A stretch of 64,000 nucleotides of DNA from CAWDDG01 sp963801065 (GTDB lineage: Bacteria > Actinomycetota > Actinomycetes > Jiangellales > Jiangellaceae). Both the position numbers and the translations under genes were made by a program. The DNA lies in contig CAWDDG010000004.1 of NCBI GenBank assembly GCA_963801065.1, forward strand, positions 545,636 to 609,635, given 5' to 3'. Below are positions 34,758-44,647 of this stretch, one piece after another. Each line of letters starts with the position of its first letter. The first letter of the stretch is position 1. A model generated the notes under the pieces. That model was not told the DNA's origin, made no database searches, and worked only from the letters and a program-made list of their open reading frames with translations.

Positions 34758-36017
34758 TCAGTACGCCACAGCCTCGCGGATGATCGGGCAGGTCATGCAG
34801 TGGCCACCCCCACGACCGCGCCCGAGCTCGGCACCGACGATCGTGATGACCTCGACTCCCGCCTTGCGGAGAAGCGTGTTGGTCTGGGTGTTGCGGTCGT
34901 AGGTGAAGACCACGCCGGGCTCGAGGGCCACGGCGTTGTTGCCGCTGTCCCACTGCTGCCGTTCGGAGGCGTACACGTCACCACCGGTCTCGATGACCTG
35001 CAGCCCGGGCAGGCCGAGCGCGTTGGCGACGACGTCAACGAACTTCGTCGAACCCTCGTCGGCCACCTCGAGGCCGAACGATGTGTCGGTGGGCCGGAGC
35101 GAGAAGGCGTGGATGCCGTCGACGATGGTCGGGTACAGCGTGACGACGTCCCGGTCGGCGAAGGTGAACACCGTGTCGAGGTGCATCGCAGCCCGGAGCT
35201 TCGGCATGCCGGCGACGACGACGCGCTCAGCCGCACCCTGGTCGAACAGCGATTTCGCGACCTGGGTGATCGCCTGCCGAGACGTCCGCTCGCTCATGCC
35301 CATCAGCACGACGCCGTTGCCCACGGGCATGATGTCGCCGCCCTCGAACGTCGCCTGGCCCCAGTCCTGCTCCGGGTCACCCCACCACACGGTGGAGCCG
35401 ACGAAGTCCGGGTGGAACTCGTAGATCGCCTTCATCAGCAGCGTCTCGTCGTGCCGGGCCGGCCAGTACAACGGATTCAGCGTCACGCCGCCGTACAGCC
35501 AGCAGGTCGTGTCGCGGGTGTACAGGGTGTTCGGCAGCGGCGGCATGAGGTATTCGCGCGCGCCGGTCGCCTCGCGGGCGAGCGTGACGTATCCGGAGCG
35601 GTAGTCGTCGGGCAGGTCGGACGTGGCGAGTCCGCCGATCAGGTACTCCGCGAGTCGGCGCGGTTCGAGCGACTCGAGGAAGGCGCGGGTGTCGTCGATC
35701 AGGCCGAGACCGACCCGGTTGGCTACGATCTTGCGGTCGAGCAGCCATGCCCGGGCATCGGGGATCGCCATCGTCTGGGCGAGCAGGTCGTGCAGTTCCA
35801 CGACGTCGACCCCGCGGGTGCGCAGCTTGTTGACGAAGTCGGCGTGGTCGCGTTGAGCGTTCTCCACCCACATGACGTCGTCGAAGAGCAGATCGTCGGC
35901 GTTGGTGGGGGTCAGCCGGCGATGCGCAAGGCCCGGTGCGCACACGAGGACCTTGCGCAGCCTGCCGACCTCGGAGTGCACGCCGTAGGTCGAGCTGACG
36001 TCGTTCTGAGTGGTCAT
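34758..36017 (-). CDS. arcA: Arginine deiminase
   Basis: 419 residues from the ATG at 36017, which has GAGAGGAAC just upstream. It converts L-arginine to citrulline and ammonia. Visible catalytic elements are the Asp in FEGGDIMPVG, the His and Asp in MHLDTVFTF (H-x-D) and the nucleophile Cys in the C-terminal GGGHCMTCPI. LRKVLVCAPGLAHRRLTP is the N-terminal signature. Length is normal for the family. No ornithine transcarbamylase, carbamate kinase or antiporter follows, so it is not a complete arc operon. The upstream alpha/beta hydrolase frame runs into it without a stop. Confidence 0.95.
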   Translation of the reverse strand: MTTQNDVSSTYGVHSEVGRLRKVLVCAPGLAHRRLTPTNADDLLFDDVMWVENAQRDHADFVNKLRTRGVDVVELHDLLAQTMAIPDARAWLLDRKIVANRVGLGLIDDTRAFLESLEPRRLAEYLIGGLATSDLPDDYRSGYVTLAREATGAREYLMPPLPNTLYTRDTTCWLYGGVTLNPLYWPARHDETLLMKAIYEFHPDFVGSTVWWGDPEQDWGQATFEGGDIMPVGNGVVLMGMSERTSRQAITQVAKSLFDQGAAERVVVAGMPKLRAAMHLDTVFTFADRDVVTLYPTIVDGIHAFSLRPTDTSFGLEVADEGSTKFVDVVANALGLPGLQVIETGGDVYASERQQWDSGNNAVALEPGVVFTYDRNTQTNTLLRKAGVEVITIVGAELGRGRGGGHCMTCPIIREAVAY

Positions 36018-36938
36018 GATGTTCCTCTCGGTAGAGCGTGACGATCCTCGTGGTCGTCGGGGTGAGCGCTCAATCGATGTGCCGGCTGCGGCTGCCAGGG
36101 CTGCAGCAAAGTCGCGCGGGCACTCCAGCGGCGTGAAGTGGCCGACGCCGTCTACGTACCGCAATCGGACGTTGGCGAAGAAGTCGTCCAGCCGGTCAGA
36201 CCAGGCCCGTGGGAACAACGGGTCGTGTTCGGGCCAAAGCACCGTGGTCGGCACTCCGATGCGATCTGCTGGCCGCGGCGTCCGCTCGGCTACCGATCGG
36301 GCGACCGCGCCGGCACCGGCCCGGTACCAACCGATGGAGGCCGTGAACGCGCCAGGCTCGGCGTACACCGAGACCAGGTGGTCGAGGTGGTCGTCTGTCG
36401 GCTCGAACACGGGCCCGGACCAGTGTGACCAGAAATGGCGCAGATAGAAGCGCACAGCTTCCGGGCGGCCGTCGACGAGGTGGTCGGCGAGGTCGAGTCG
36501 GTGAAATGGCTGGTACCAGAATTCGCGTTGGGCCTGCGCGTTCAGGATCCGATCGCCAATGCCCGGCAGCGGCGGTGAGATGACCAGGGCACGGACGAGG
36601 TCAGGTCTGCTGCGTGCCACGGTCTGGGCGATCCGGCTGCCGATGTCGTACCCACCGATCACGGGTGGGTCCAGCCCGAGCTCGTCGATCAACCCGACGA
36701 CACTGCGCGCCTGCGCATCGGCGTTGTATTGGCCGGCCGGATCGGCCCGGTGCTTGTCGGACTCGCCGAAGCCCCGCAGGTCGGGCACAACGACATCCGT
36801 CGCCGACGACACCAGCGGGACGACCTCGCGATAGTCGGTCCGGTCGCCTGGCCACCCGTGCAACAGCAGCACGGCGGGACCGCGACCAATCCGCTCGTAC
36901 GCGAGACGGAACCCGTCGACCGGGATGGTCTTGAGCAT
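36018..36938 (-). CDS. Alpha/beta hydrolase (epoxide-hydrolase/haloalkane-dehalogenase-like), in frame with arcA
   Basis: About 307 residues from the ATG at 36938. It contains VLLLHGWPGDRTDYREVVPL (oxyanion loop HGWP), VIGGYDIGSRIAQTVA (nucleophile Asp in G-x-D-x-G), LWPEHDPLFP (third acid) and YVDGVGHFTPLECP (His). Asp instead of Ser as nucleophile is characteristic of epoxide hydrolases and dehalogenases. There is no stop codon between its end and the arcA ATG. The frame continues straight into arginine deiminase, so either a 726-residue fusion is made, or arcA is started independently at its own ribosome-binding site and the hydrolase stop has been lost. The divergent gene upstream starts 104 bases away. 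Confidence 0.85.
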
Positions 36939-37042
36939 CCTGCCGAGTATCTTCGCAACGGCGGCCGTCCGCCAGGCGTCGGTTGACCTGGGCGCACGGC
37001 CGCGAGATGACAGAGCGCGGTGCGGCGTGATCGCATGGACGT

Positions 37043-38710
37043 GTGCCATCGAAGCCAGTCATCCTCACCGTGGACGACGACGTCACTGTGTCCCGGGCCG
37101 TGGCCCGCGACTTGCGGCGCCGGTACGGCGAGGACCACCGGATCGTGCGGGCCGAGTCCGGCGAGTCCGCCCTCGATGCCCTGCGTGAGCTCCGGGTCCG
37201 CGACGAGCCGGTGGCCGTGCTCCTCGCCGACTACCGGATGCCCGAGATGAGTGGTCTGCAGTTCCTTGAGCAGGCCATGGACATCCACCCACGGGCCCGG
37301 CGGGCGCTGCTCACCGCGTACGCAGACACCGACGCGGCGATCCAGGCCATCAACGTCGTCGACCTCGACCACTACTTGCTCAAGCCTTGGGACCCTCCGG
37401 AGGAGCACCTCTACCCGGTCGTCGACACGCTTCTCGAGCTGTGGGCAGCCACCGCCGCAACTACCGGATCCGACGTGTCGACCAGGCTGATCGGGCACCG
37501 GTGGTCGTCCCGTACGCACGACGTCCGCGACTTCCTGGGCCGCAACGCGGTGCCGTACCGGTATCTGCCGTCCGACGAGCCGGAAGGCCGGCGAACCCTC
37601 GAGGCAGCCGGGCTCGACGAGTCGGCCGTTCCCGTGCTCGTCACCGCAGCGGGCCAGGCCCTCCAGTCGCCGACCAACGCCGAGGTCGCCGCCGCCGTGG
37701 GGCTCTCCACCGAACCAGCCACCGACTTCTACGACCTCGTGGTGATCGGCGCCGGCCCGGCAGGACTAGGTGCCGCGGTGTACGCGGCGACCGAAGGTCT
37801 GCGGACCGTCCTCGTCGAACGGGAGGCGACCGGTGGCCAGGCCGGGCAGAGCGCCCGCATCGAGAACTACCTCGGGTTTCCCGACGGAGTGTCCGGAGCG
37901 CAGCTCACCGAGCGGGCTCGCCGGCAGGCGCTGCGCTTCGGTGCCGAGCTGCTCACGGCGCGGGAAGTTGTGCGGCTCGAGCCCCGTGGTCCGGCCCGCG
38001 TCGTGGTCTTCGACGACGGGTCGGAGATAGCCGCGCACACCGTTGTCCTCGCCACCGGTGTCACCTACCGGCTGCTCGACTCCGCCGGGCTCGCGGACCT
38101 CACCGGCCGTGGCGTGTATTACGGAGCCGCTGCCTTCGAGGCGCCGGCGTGCGCCAACCATGACGTCTACCTCGTTGGTGGCGCCAACTCCGCGGGCCAG
38201 GCGGCCGTCTACATCTCCCGCTACGCCAGCTCGGTGACCCTGCTGGTGCGTGGCGAGCGGATCGAACAGTCGATGTCGCACTACCTGATCGAGGAGCTCG
38301 CCGCGCTGCCAAATGTGCGGATCCGCACGTGCGCGCAGGTCATCGACGGGGGCGGCGACGAGCACCTCGAGTGGATCGAAGTGCTCGACTCCAATGCGGG
38401 TACGAAGGAAAGGGCGCCTACCGAGTTCCTCTTCGTCTTCATCGGTGCCGCCCCGCGGACGGACTGGCTGGACGGCGTTGTCCGCCGCGACGAACGTGGC
38501 TTCGTGCTCGCCGGACCGGACCTGCTCGTCGACAGCACCCGCCCCCCGGGCTGGGATGTCGACCGCGACCCCTGGCATTTGGAAACAAGCGTGCCCGGGG
38601 TTTTCGTTGCAGGTGATGTCCGCGCGGACTCGGTGAAGCGTGTCGCGTCCGCAGTCGGCGAGGGCGCGATGGCTGTGACCCTCGTCCACCGCTACCTGGA
38701 GAAACTGTGA
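37043..38710 (+). CDS. Fused response regulator and thioredoxin-reductase-like flavoprotein
   Basis: 555 residues from a GTG at 37043. Residues 1-130 are a receiver domain: TVDDDVTVSRAV acidic pocket, phospho-acceptor Asp in LLADYRMPEMSG and the Lys in YLLKPWD. A glutaredoxin-like stretch follows (about 145-225), then a FAD/NAD(P) module: VVIGAGPAGLGAAVYAATEG, GGQAGQSARIENYLGFP and VYLVGGANSAGQAAVYIS. The CxxC of ordinary thioredoxin reductases is reduced to a single Cys (FEAPACANHDV), so its redox chemistry is uncertain. Such fusions are a known actinobacterial type. Its GTGA junction with the histidine kinase shows that they form one signalling unit. Confidence 0.92.
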   Translation: MPSKPVILTVDDDVTVSRAVARDLRRRYGEDHRIVRAESGESALDALRELRVRDEPVAVLLADYRMPEMSGLQFLEQAMDIHPRARRALLTAYADTDAAIQAINVVDLDHYLLKPWDPPEEHLYPVVDTLLELWAATAATTGSDVSTRLIGHRWSSRTHDVRDFLGRNAVPYRYLPSDEPEGRRTLEAAGLDESAVPVLVTAAGQALQSPTNAEVAAAVGLSTEPATDFYDLVVIGAGPAGLGAAVYAATEGLRTVLVEREATGGQAGQSARIENYLGFPDGVSGAQLTERARRQALRFGAELLTAREVVRLEPRGPARVVVFDDGSEIAAHTVVLATGVTYRLLDSAGLADLTGRGVYYGAAAFEAPACANHDVYLVGGANSAGQAAVYISRYASSVTLLVRGERIEQSMSHYLIEELAALPNVRIRTCAQVIDGGGDEHLEWIEVLDSNAGTKERAPTEFLFVFIGAAPRTDWLDGVVRRDERGFVLAGPDLLVDSTRPPGWDVDRDPWHLETSVPGVFVAGDVRADSVKRVASAVGEGAMAVTLVHRYLEKL

Positions 38711-40152
38711 CCATAGACGGCGCACCCGACATCGCCCCCCGCCGGCTGGCGACTGACGAGCTGCGCACGCTGTTCCTGTTCGAGCGCCTGACCGACGATC
38801 AGCTGCGTTGGCTGTCCGACAACAGCCGGATCGAGCACATCGACGCAGGCCCGGTGTATGTCGAGGGTGAGCCGGCGGAGTGCTTCTACGTGTTGCTCGA
38901 GGGCGAGGTCGCGCTGCTGCGGCGGGTCGGGCCGGACGACGTCGAGATGACCCGCACGGGTCAACGCGGGGTCTACGCCGGGGCGACGCAGGCCTACGTC
39001 GACGAGGCCACCCAGACCTACACCACCAGCATGCGCGCGGTGGTGCAGTCGACCTTCCTGGTCCTGCCCGCGGGCACCTTCGCGACAATGATGCGCGAAT
39101 GGTTCCCGATGGCCGTGCATTTGCTCGAGGGTCTGTTCCTCGGGATGCGCAACTCGCAGGCCGTCGTCGGGCAGCGAGAACGGCTCGTCGCCCTCGGCTC
39201 TCTTACGGCTGGGCTCACCCACGAGCTCAATAATCCGGCCTCAGCAGCCGTACGCGCGACCGCCGCGCTTCGCGAGCGCGTCGCCGGGATGCGGCACAAG
39301 CTGGCGCTGCTCGCTGACGGACATCTGCCCTCGGAGTCCATGCATGAGCTCGTCGAGCTGCAAGAGGAGGCGGCCGAGTGCACCGCCAAGGGCACCGGAG
39401 AGCTCTCACCGATGGAGACCAGCGACCGCGAGGACGCCATGGCCGACTGGCTGGACGACCATGATGTCAGGGGCGGCTACGAGTTGGCGCCCGTACTCGT
39501 GGCCGGAGGACTCGACCTGGCCTGGGCGGAGGAGGCGTCTGAGCGCGTGCCCGCGGGGCTACTCGAAGGCGCCATGCGGTGGCTCGCCTACACGGTCGAG
39601 ACCGAGAACCTCATGCGCGAGATCGAGGACTCCGTCCATCGCATCTCCGGGCTCGTGGGAGCCGCGAGGCAGTACAGCCAGATGGACCGGGCACCCTTCC
39701 AGCTGATCGACATCCACGACGGCATCAAGTCCACGCTCGTCATGCTGTCCGGCAAGCTCAAGGGTCTGCAGGTCGTCAAGGACTTCGACCGGACGCTCCC
39801 GACGGTCCCGGCCTATCCAGGTGAGCTCAACCAGGTGTGGACCAACATCATCGACAACGCTGCGGCCGCCATGGCGGGTGAAGGCACACTGACCATACGG
39901 ACCCGCCTCGACGACGACTGCGTCACCGTCGACATCGCCGACACCGGACCCGGCATCCCGCCCGATGTGGTCGGCCGTGTCTTCGAGCCGTTCTTTACGA
40001 CGAAGCCTGTCGGCGAAGGCACCGGGCTCGGCCTCGACATCTCGTGGCGGATTGTCGTCAACCGGCATCGCGGCGATCTCCGCGTGACCTCGCAGCCGGG
40101 CGAGACGGTGTTCACCGTCCGGCTCCCGCTGACGCCGCCAGCCGAGGATTGA
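38707..40152 (+). CDS. Histidine kinase with cyclic-nucleotide-binding sensor domain
   Basis: 481 residues. Residues about 15-135 form a Crp-like cyclic nucleotide-binding domain (LFLFERLTDDQLRWLSDNSR, FYVLLEGEVALLRR). The dimerisation helix with the phospho-acceptor His is in LGSLTAGLTHELNNPASAAV. ATP-binding motifs are IIDNAAAAM (N box), DTGPGIPPDV (G1) and GTGLGLDIS (G2). No membrane segments, so it is a cytosolic sensor. It overlaps the response-regulator/thioredoxin-reductase gene by 4 bases and presumably phosphorylates its receiver domain, coupling a nucleotide signal to redox control (inference). Confidence 0.92.
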   Translation: MTIDGAPDIAPRRLATDELRTLFLFERLTDDQLRWLSDNSRIEHIDAGPVYVEGEPAECFYVLLEGEVALLRRVGPDDVEMTRTGQRGVYAGATQAYVDEATQTYTTSMRAVVQSTFLVLPAGTFATMMREWFPMAVHLLEGLFLGMRNSQAVVGQRERLVALGSLTAGLTHELNNPASAAVRATAALRERVAGMRHKLALLADGHLPSESMHELVELQEEAAECTAKGTGELSPMETSDREDAMADWLDDHDVRGGYELAPVLVAGGLDLAWAEEASERVPAGLLEGAMRWLAYTVETENLMREIEDSVHRISGLVGAARQYSQMDRAPFQLIDIHDGIKSTLVMLSGKLKGLQVVKDFDRTLPTVPAYPGELNQVWTNIIDNAAAAMAGEGTLTIRTRLDDDCVTVDIADTGPGIPPDVVGRVFEPFFTTKPVGEGTGLGLDISWRIVVNRHRGDLRVTSQPGETVFTVRLPLTPPAED

Positions 40153-40485
40153 GAACGAACCCATGCACCCCACGGGGCCACGCTCCACGGGCAGGTCGCG
40201 CACGGCACGAACGCCTGGGTGCCGTCGGATCAATGTTCGTGAGCTAGCTGTCGATGAAGCCGGCCTGCGGGTCGCGTCGATGACCGCTGGATCCATTCCG
40301 GCTGGACTGGGCCGTCAGGATCTTGGGAGTGCACAGGCAACCCGTGGGAACGCCTTCATTTGCCACGGGCAAGCGGTCTGGCACCTACGCTCCAATATGA
40401 AGCAGGCGAAGGCCGAGTAACGGGCGGTTGTGCATCATCGTGGCCTCGTCGAAGGTCACGGGGGGTGGCCGCCGGAGGGGATGTC
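40153..40485. other. Interval without a gene
   Basis: 333 bases between the kinase stop and the decarboxylase start with no supported reading frame. GGAGGGG at 40473-40480 is the ribosome-binding site of the next gene. I see no strong terminator or promoter consensus. Confidence 0.5.
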
Positions 40486-41943
40486 ATGGGCGATCCATTG
40501 CATGAGCAGGACATGACTCTCGCGGCGTTGCAGCGGGTGCTCGACGCTGCCGGGCCCTACCTCGACGCGCTGCCCGACCGCCTGGTCTGGGACAGCGCCG
40601 CCGAGCCGCGGCTTCGCGATCTGGCCGGCGCCCTACCGGAGCAGGGCGCGGGCACGCTCGCCGCGGTGGAGACGCTGCTGCGGGTCGGCACCGCGACCGC
40701 GACCGCCTCGGCGGGGCCGCGCTTCTTCCACTTCGTCATCGGCGGTTCGACGCCGGCGGCGTTGGCCGCGGACTGGACGGTCTCGCTGCTCGACCAGAAC
40801 GCTTTCGTCCGCGCGTCGTCCCGTCTTGCCGACGCGACGGAGACCGTGACGCTGGACTGGCTGCGGGACCTGGTCGGGCTGCCGGCGCAGTGGGGAGGTG
40901 CGTTGACCGCGAGCGCCACCTTCGCCAACGTCACCGGGCTGGCTTTGGCTACGCACTGGTGGGCCGAGCGGCACGGCATCGACGCCACCGCCTACGGCCT
41001 GGCCGGGCTTCCGCGGATGCCGGTACTCGGCGGCGGATACGTGCACCCGAGTGCGCGGAAGGCTCTGCAGCTGCTCGGGCACGGCAGGAACACCGTCGAG
41101 GTCTTCACCCGCGATGACGTCGGCCGATTGGACGTGGAGGCCCTGGGGCGTCGGCTGGGCGACCTCGACGGTGCGCCAGCGGTGATCATCGGCACCGCCG
41201 GTGAGCCCAACACGGGTGACTTCGACCCGCTCGCCGATCTCGCCGAGCTGGCCGAACAGCACGCCGCCTGGCTGCACGTTGACGCCGCGTTCGGGATCTT
41301 CGCCGCCCTTTCCCCGCGCACCGCGCACCTCACCGCCGGGCTGGAACGGGCTGACTCGATCGCGGCAGACGCGCACAAGTGGCTCAACGTGCCGTACGAG
41401 AGCGGATTCGCGCTGGTACGCCAGCCCGAGCGGTTAGGAAGGGCGTTCGGCATGCCGGGTGCGGCCTACCTGCCGGGCCCGGACGACCCGCGCGGCGGCT
41501 ACGGACTCCTCGGCCCGGAGTCCTCCCGCAGGGCCCGGGCACTGCCGATCTGGGCCACCCTCGCGGCCTACGGCCGAACCGGCTACCGCGCGCTCGTGGA
41601 GCGCCACTGCGACCTCGCCGCACACCTGGCCGCCCGGGTGGACGCCGCGCCCGACCTGGAGAGGCTCGCGGACGTACCGCTGAACGTCGTGTGCTTCCGC
41701 TACCGCCCGGCCGGTCTGGCCGAACACGAGCTGGATTCGGTCAACCGGCAGCTCGGCGAGGCGCTCCTCGACGACGGACGCGTCTACGCCGGTACGACCG
41801 TGTACGGCGGACACGTCGCGCTGCGGCCTGCCATCAGCAACTGGCGGACCACCGCCGACGACCTTGACCTGCTCGTGGACGTAGTGCAGGACCTGGGCTC
41901 CCGCGCGGCTCGGTCACAACGGGCGGCCGCCGCCGACCGGTAA
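40486..41943 (+). CDS. PLP-dependent decarboxylase (group II, aromatic/aspartate type)
   Basis: 485 residues from the ATG at 40486 with a good ribosome-binding site. GPRFFHFVIGGSTPAALAADW is the substrate-pocket start. PLP contacts are in LTASATFANVTGLALATHWW, WLHVDAAFGIFA (Asp that pairs with the pyridine N) and the Schiff-base lysine in SIAADAHKWLNVPYESG. Family members decarboxylate aromatic or acidic amino acids, and some have aldehyde-synthase activity. The substrate cannot be told. The frame upstream of 40486 is open but is not protein-like. Convergent with the CHAT gene. Confidence 0.9.
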   Translation: MGDPLHEQDMTLAALQRVLDAAGPYLDALPDRLVWDSAAEPRLRDLAGALPEQGAGTLAAVETLLRVGTATATASAGPRFFHFVIGGSTPAALAADWTVSLLDQNAFVRASSRLADATETVTLDWLRDLVGLPAQWGGALTASATFANVTGLALATHWWAERHGIDATAYGLAGLPRMPVLGGGYVHPSARKALQLLGHGRNTVEVFTRDDVGRLDVEALGRRLGDLDGAPAVIIGTAGEPNTGDFDPLADLAELAEQHAAWLHVDAAFGIFAALSPRTAHLTAGLERADSIAADAHKWLNVPYESGFALVRQPERLGRAFGMPGAAYLPGPDDPRGGYGLLGPESSRRARALPIWATLAAYGRTGYRALVERHCDLAAHLAARVDAAPDLERLADVPLNVVCFRYRPAGLAEHELDSVNRQLGEALLDDGRVYAGTTVYGGHVALRPAISNWRTTADDLDLLVDVVQDLGSRAARSQRAAAADR

Positions 41944-41963
41944 CCGCATGCCGCGACCGATCG

Positions 41964-44582
41964 CTAGGCGGCGCCGAATGCGTTGAAGGCGCACCATGCA
42001 ACAAGCTGCTTCGGGTCGGCGGGGTCGATGTTCATACGAGCAACGTGCAGCGCGTTCGCAAGCGGCTGGCCCTCCCCGATCGCATGGTGGAGCGCAGTCA
42101 TGAGCGACAAGATGTCCCGATCGGGCACGACGACCGAACTGGCCACCACGCCAGCGGTTCCCTTCGCCATCAGCGTGCCGACGAACCCGAGCACCTCGTT
42201 GCCTTCGTACGACACATCGTTGCCCGACTCGCACGCCGCGAGGATCACCCGGTACGGCACATCCGCGCGCTGGTCGAGCTCGTGCACGGTGAGGAACCCG
42301 TCGCTGAGCAGGAGCTGGGAGAACGTCGGGTTGTCCGAGCGGATGTAACAGTGGCAGGCGAGGTGCGCGAGCGTCGCATCGTCCAATGCCTTTGCGACGG
42401 CCGCCATCGTGCTTTCGGGCGGTCCAATGACGACGGGGTCGTCATGCAGGCCGGCAAGTTGCTCGATCTCGCGCTGCGCACCCGGCAGCTCAGGCCCCGC
42501 GGCGAGAACGATTCGGCCCGTCCGTGACGGCTGTACGTCCCGGCTGCGAGCCCACATCGAGCCCGACGGGGCCAACGCGACAGGGGCGGTGTGAAGGGCG
42601 GCCCACGGAAGCGAGTGCAGCCCGCTTACCGGAACGACGACCAGCTCGGCATCAGGGGAAAGCCCGAGAGGCTGGATCAGGGCATTGCCGAGCCGGTCGA
42701 TTGTCTCGCGGGCGCTCGCCATGATTGCGTGGACTGCCATTGCCGGAGCGCGAGTTCCGGTGAAATAGCGCAGAAAAAAGGCCAGCGACTCCGCGTCGCT
42801 TTGCACGTCCTTGATCGGTCCGAGGGGGACGATTCGGGTTCGTCGCGGCTCGAGAACGGCCGCAACGAGATCGCCGTCGAGAACGTCGAATTCGACCAGC
42901 ACCCGACCATCGAGAGCGCGCCGAAGTTCGGGAGCCGAAGAGGCCGCACCCGCGTGCGCTTCCCGCGCGCGGGTACCCCAGGTCGCGCTGCGGATCCGCT
43001 GCTCGATCCGCGCCTGCCGCGCCCTCAGGCCGGCCGGCTCGGTCCCAGTCTCCTGACGGGCAGCAACCAGCTCGGCGTAGACCGAGCGAAGCTCACCGAG
43101 GTCGTCGCCGATGTCCTGCTTCGGATCCGAGTCGACGACTGATAAGGCGGCTGCGCGCGTGCGCTCCATCCATTCCAAGACGCGTACGGCCGACTGGCTG
43201 CCGACGCGGGCGGCGAGCCCGAGTCGGCCGAGCTCCTCGCCATGCCCGGAGGCGAGTGCGCGCAGCTCGGTGGAAGGGAGCGCTGCCCGATGTTTCGCCA
43301 GGTCGTCGAGACCTGACCGGGTGAGTGACCGGACGCGGCCCGGGCGGCCTTGGTGCTGCGCACCGAGCGCGGCCGCGAGCGTGCCCTTGAGGCGGAGGAG
43401 CAGCGGGAGGTTACGGCTGATCACATGCGCTCGCGTCCAGAACTGCACAGCGTCGGCCACCCGACCCGATGCGACCGCCGCACGGCCGGCGATGAGGTGA
43501 GCATTGACTGCGTAGGCCTGCATCCCCGCCCGTTCGAGAGCAAGCGCCGACCGGCGGGCGCGCGAAACGTCACGCTGCTCTATCGCGCCGAGGCGGAGTC
43601 GCGCCTCCAGTTCGACCAACGTGGCCCATGCGACCCCCCAGGCACGGCGCTGACGGCGAAAACTCGCCCTTGCCGCCTCTGCATCCACCACCGCCTCATC
43701 CGGCCGATTCGACAGCAGCGCGAGCGAGGCCACGTTCAGTCTTGCCTCGGCGGCCATCAGCTCGACCCCGTGTGACTCCAGGATCGCGGCAGCCTCACGG
43801 GCGTGCTCGAGCGCCTCTGGAAGGAGCCGAAGCTGCTTGAGCGCGTCGGAGTACTCCATGAACAGCTCGCCGGGGGGCAGCCCGAGTTCCCGGAACATCG
43901 CTCGGGCAGTGTCGAACTGCGCGACACCGTCGGCCAGGAGGCCGGCGGACACGGTCACCCAGGCTCGGTTCTCGGCAACAAGGGCGACGTACAGCGGGCT
44001 CACCTGTTCGGCCGCCTGGCTCGCCACGTCGAAGAGGGCAAGGGCCTCATGGAAGCGACCACGTTCCGCCTGGAGGATGCCGAAGTTCGTGGCCGCCTTG
44101 AAGCGGACCTCAGCTGTGAGATTCGGATCCTTCAGCAACCGAGCGTAAAGACTTGCGGCCATGACGCGTTCACCCTGGTTGTCCAACAGCGTGGCACGCT
44201 GGATCGTCAGTTCCGCGACCGCTTCGGAAGGAACCAACGGCTCGGCAGCGTCGAAGTCGCGACGGGCGGCCGACATGCGGCCGAGCTCGTGCAGGACCGC
44301 ACCGCGAGTGACGAGGATCTCTCCGAGCACGTGGCTCAGTCGGTTATGGCGCGCGATCCGGGCGGCTTCGTTGAGCAACTGGAGCGCATGTCCGTGCTCC
44401 AGGGCGTAGCGCTCCGCCCAGCCCGACGCGCGAAGCGACATGCAGAGAGCCTCGGGATCGCCGCTCTGGCGCGCCTCCCGGACGAGGCCAGCTGCCCGTG
44501 CCCGGAAAGCCTCCGGATCACTGATCGCATCCCGATAAGCTGCCTTCACACGTATCAGCAGGTCTTCATCCAGCACTGTCAT
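41964..44582 (-). CDS. TPR-CHAT caspase-like protease
   Basis: 872 residues from the ATG at 44582 (an upstream start would add 24 residues antisense to the neighbouring promoter region). About residues 20-480 are TPR-type helical pairs (repeats such as LGEILVTRGAVLHELGRMSA and FHEALALFDVASQAAEQVSP). The C-terminal CHAT domain, about 640-872, has the catalytic dyad His744 in LAHLACHCYI and Cys784 in VILAACESG. GLHSLPWAALHTAP and MAKGTAGVVASSVVVPDRD are conserved CHAT motifs. CHAT proteases cleave specific partner proteins, for instance in Craspase and gasdermin systems. Here the divergent subtilisin is the obvious functional neighbour, 65 bases away. Confidence 0.93.
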   Translation of the reverse strand: MTVLDEDLLIRVKAAYRDAISDPEAFRARAAGLVREARQSGDPEALCMSLRASGWAERYALEHGHALQLLNEAARIARHNRLSHVLGEILVTRGAVLHELGRMSAARRDFDAAEPLVPSEAVAELTIQRATLLDNQGERVMAASLYARLLKDPNLTAEVRFKAATNFGILQAERGRFHEALALFDVASQAAEQVSPLYVALVAENRAWVTVSAGLLADGVAQFDTARAMFRELGLPPGELFMEYSDALKQLRLLPEALEHAREAAAILESHGVELMAAEARLNVASLALLSNRPDEAVVDAEAARASFRRQRRAWGVAWATLVELEARLRLGAIEQRDVSRARRSALALERAGMQAYAVNAHLIAGRAAVASGRVADAVQFWTRAHVISRNLPLLLRLKGTLAAALGAQHQGRPGRVRSLTRSGLDDLAKHRAALPSTELRALASGHGEELGRLGLAARVGSQSAVRVLEWMERTRAAALSVVDSDPKQDIGDDLGELRSVYAELVAARQETGTEPAGLRARQARIEQRIRSATWGTRAREAHAGAASSAPELRRALDGRVLVEFDVLDGDLVAAVLEPRRTRIVPLGPIKDVQSDAESLAFFLRYFTGTRAPAMAVHAIMASARETIDRLGNALIQPLGLSPDAELVVVPVSGLHSLPWAALHTAPVALAPSGSMWARSRDVQPSRTGRIVLAAGPELPGAQREIEQLAGLHDDPVVIGPPESTMAAVAKALDDATLAHLACHCYIRSDNPTFSQLLLSDGFLTVHELDQRADVPYRVILAACESGNDVSYEGNEVLGFVGTLMAKGTAGVVASSVVVPDRDILSLMTALHHAIGEGQPLANALHVARMNIDPADPKQLVAWCAFNAFGAA

Positions 44583-44647
44583 GAAGACCACCAGACCCGT
44601 CGTGTCACAGCAGACGGTAGCGGTCGCAGACTGCAGGGGGGTGCACA

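Noticed and set aside
34758..36017. Complete arginine deiminase (arc) pathway operon
   Set aside because: No ornithine transcarbamylase, carbamate kinase or arginine/ornithine antiporter gene is adjacent.
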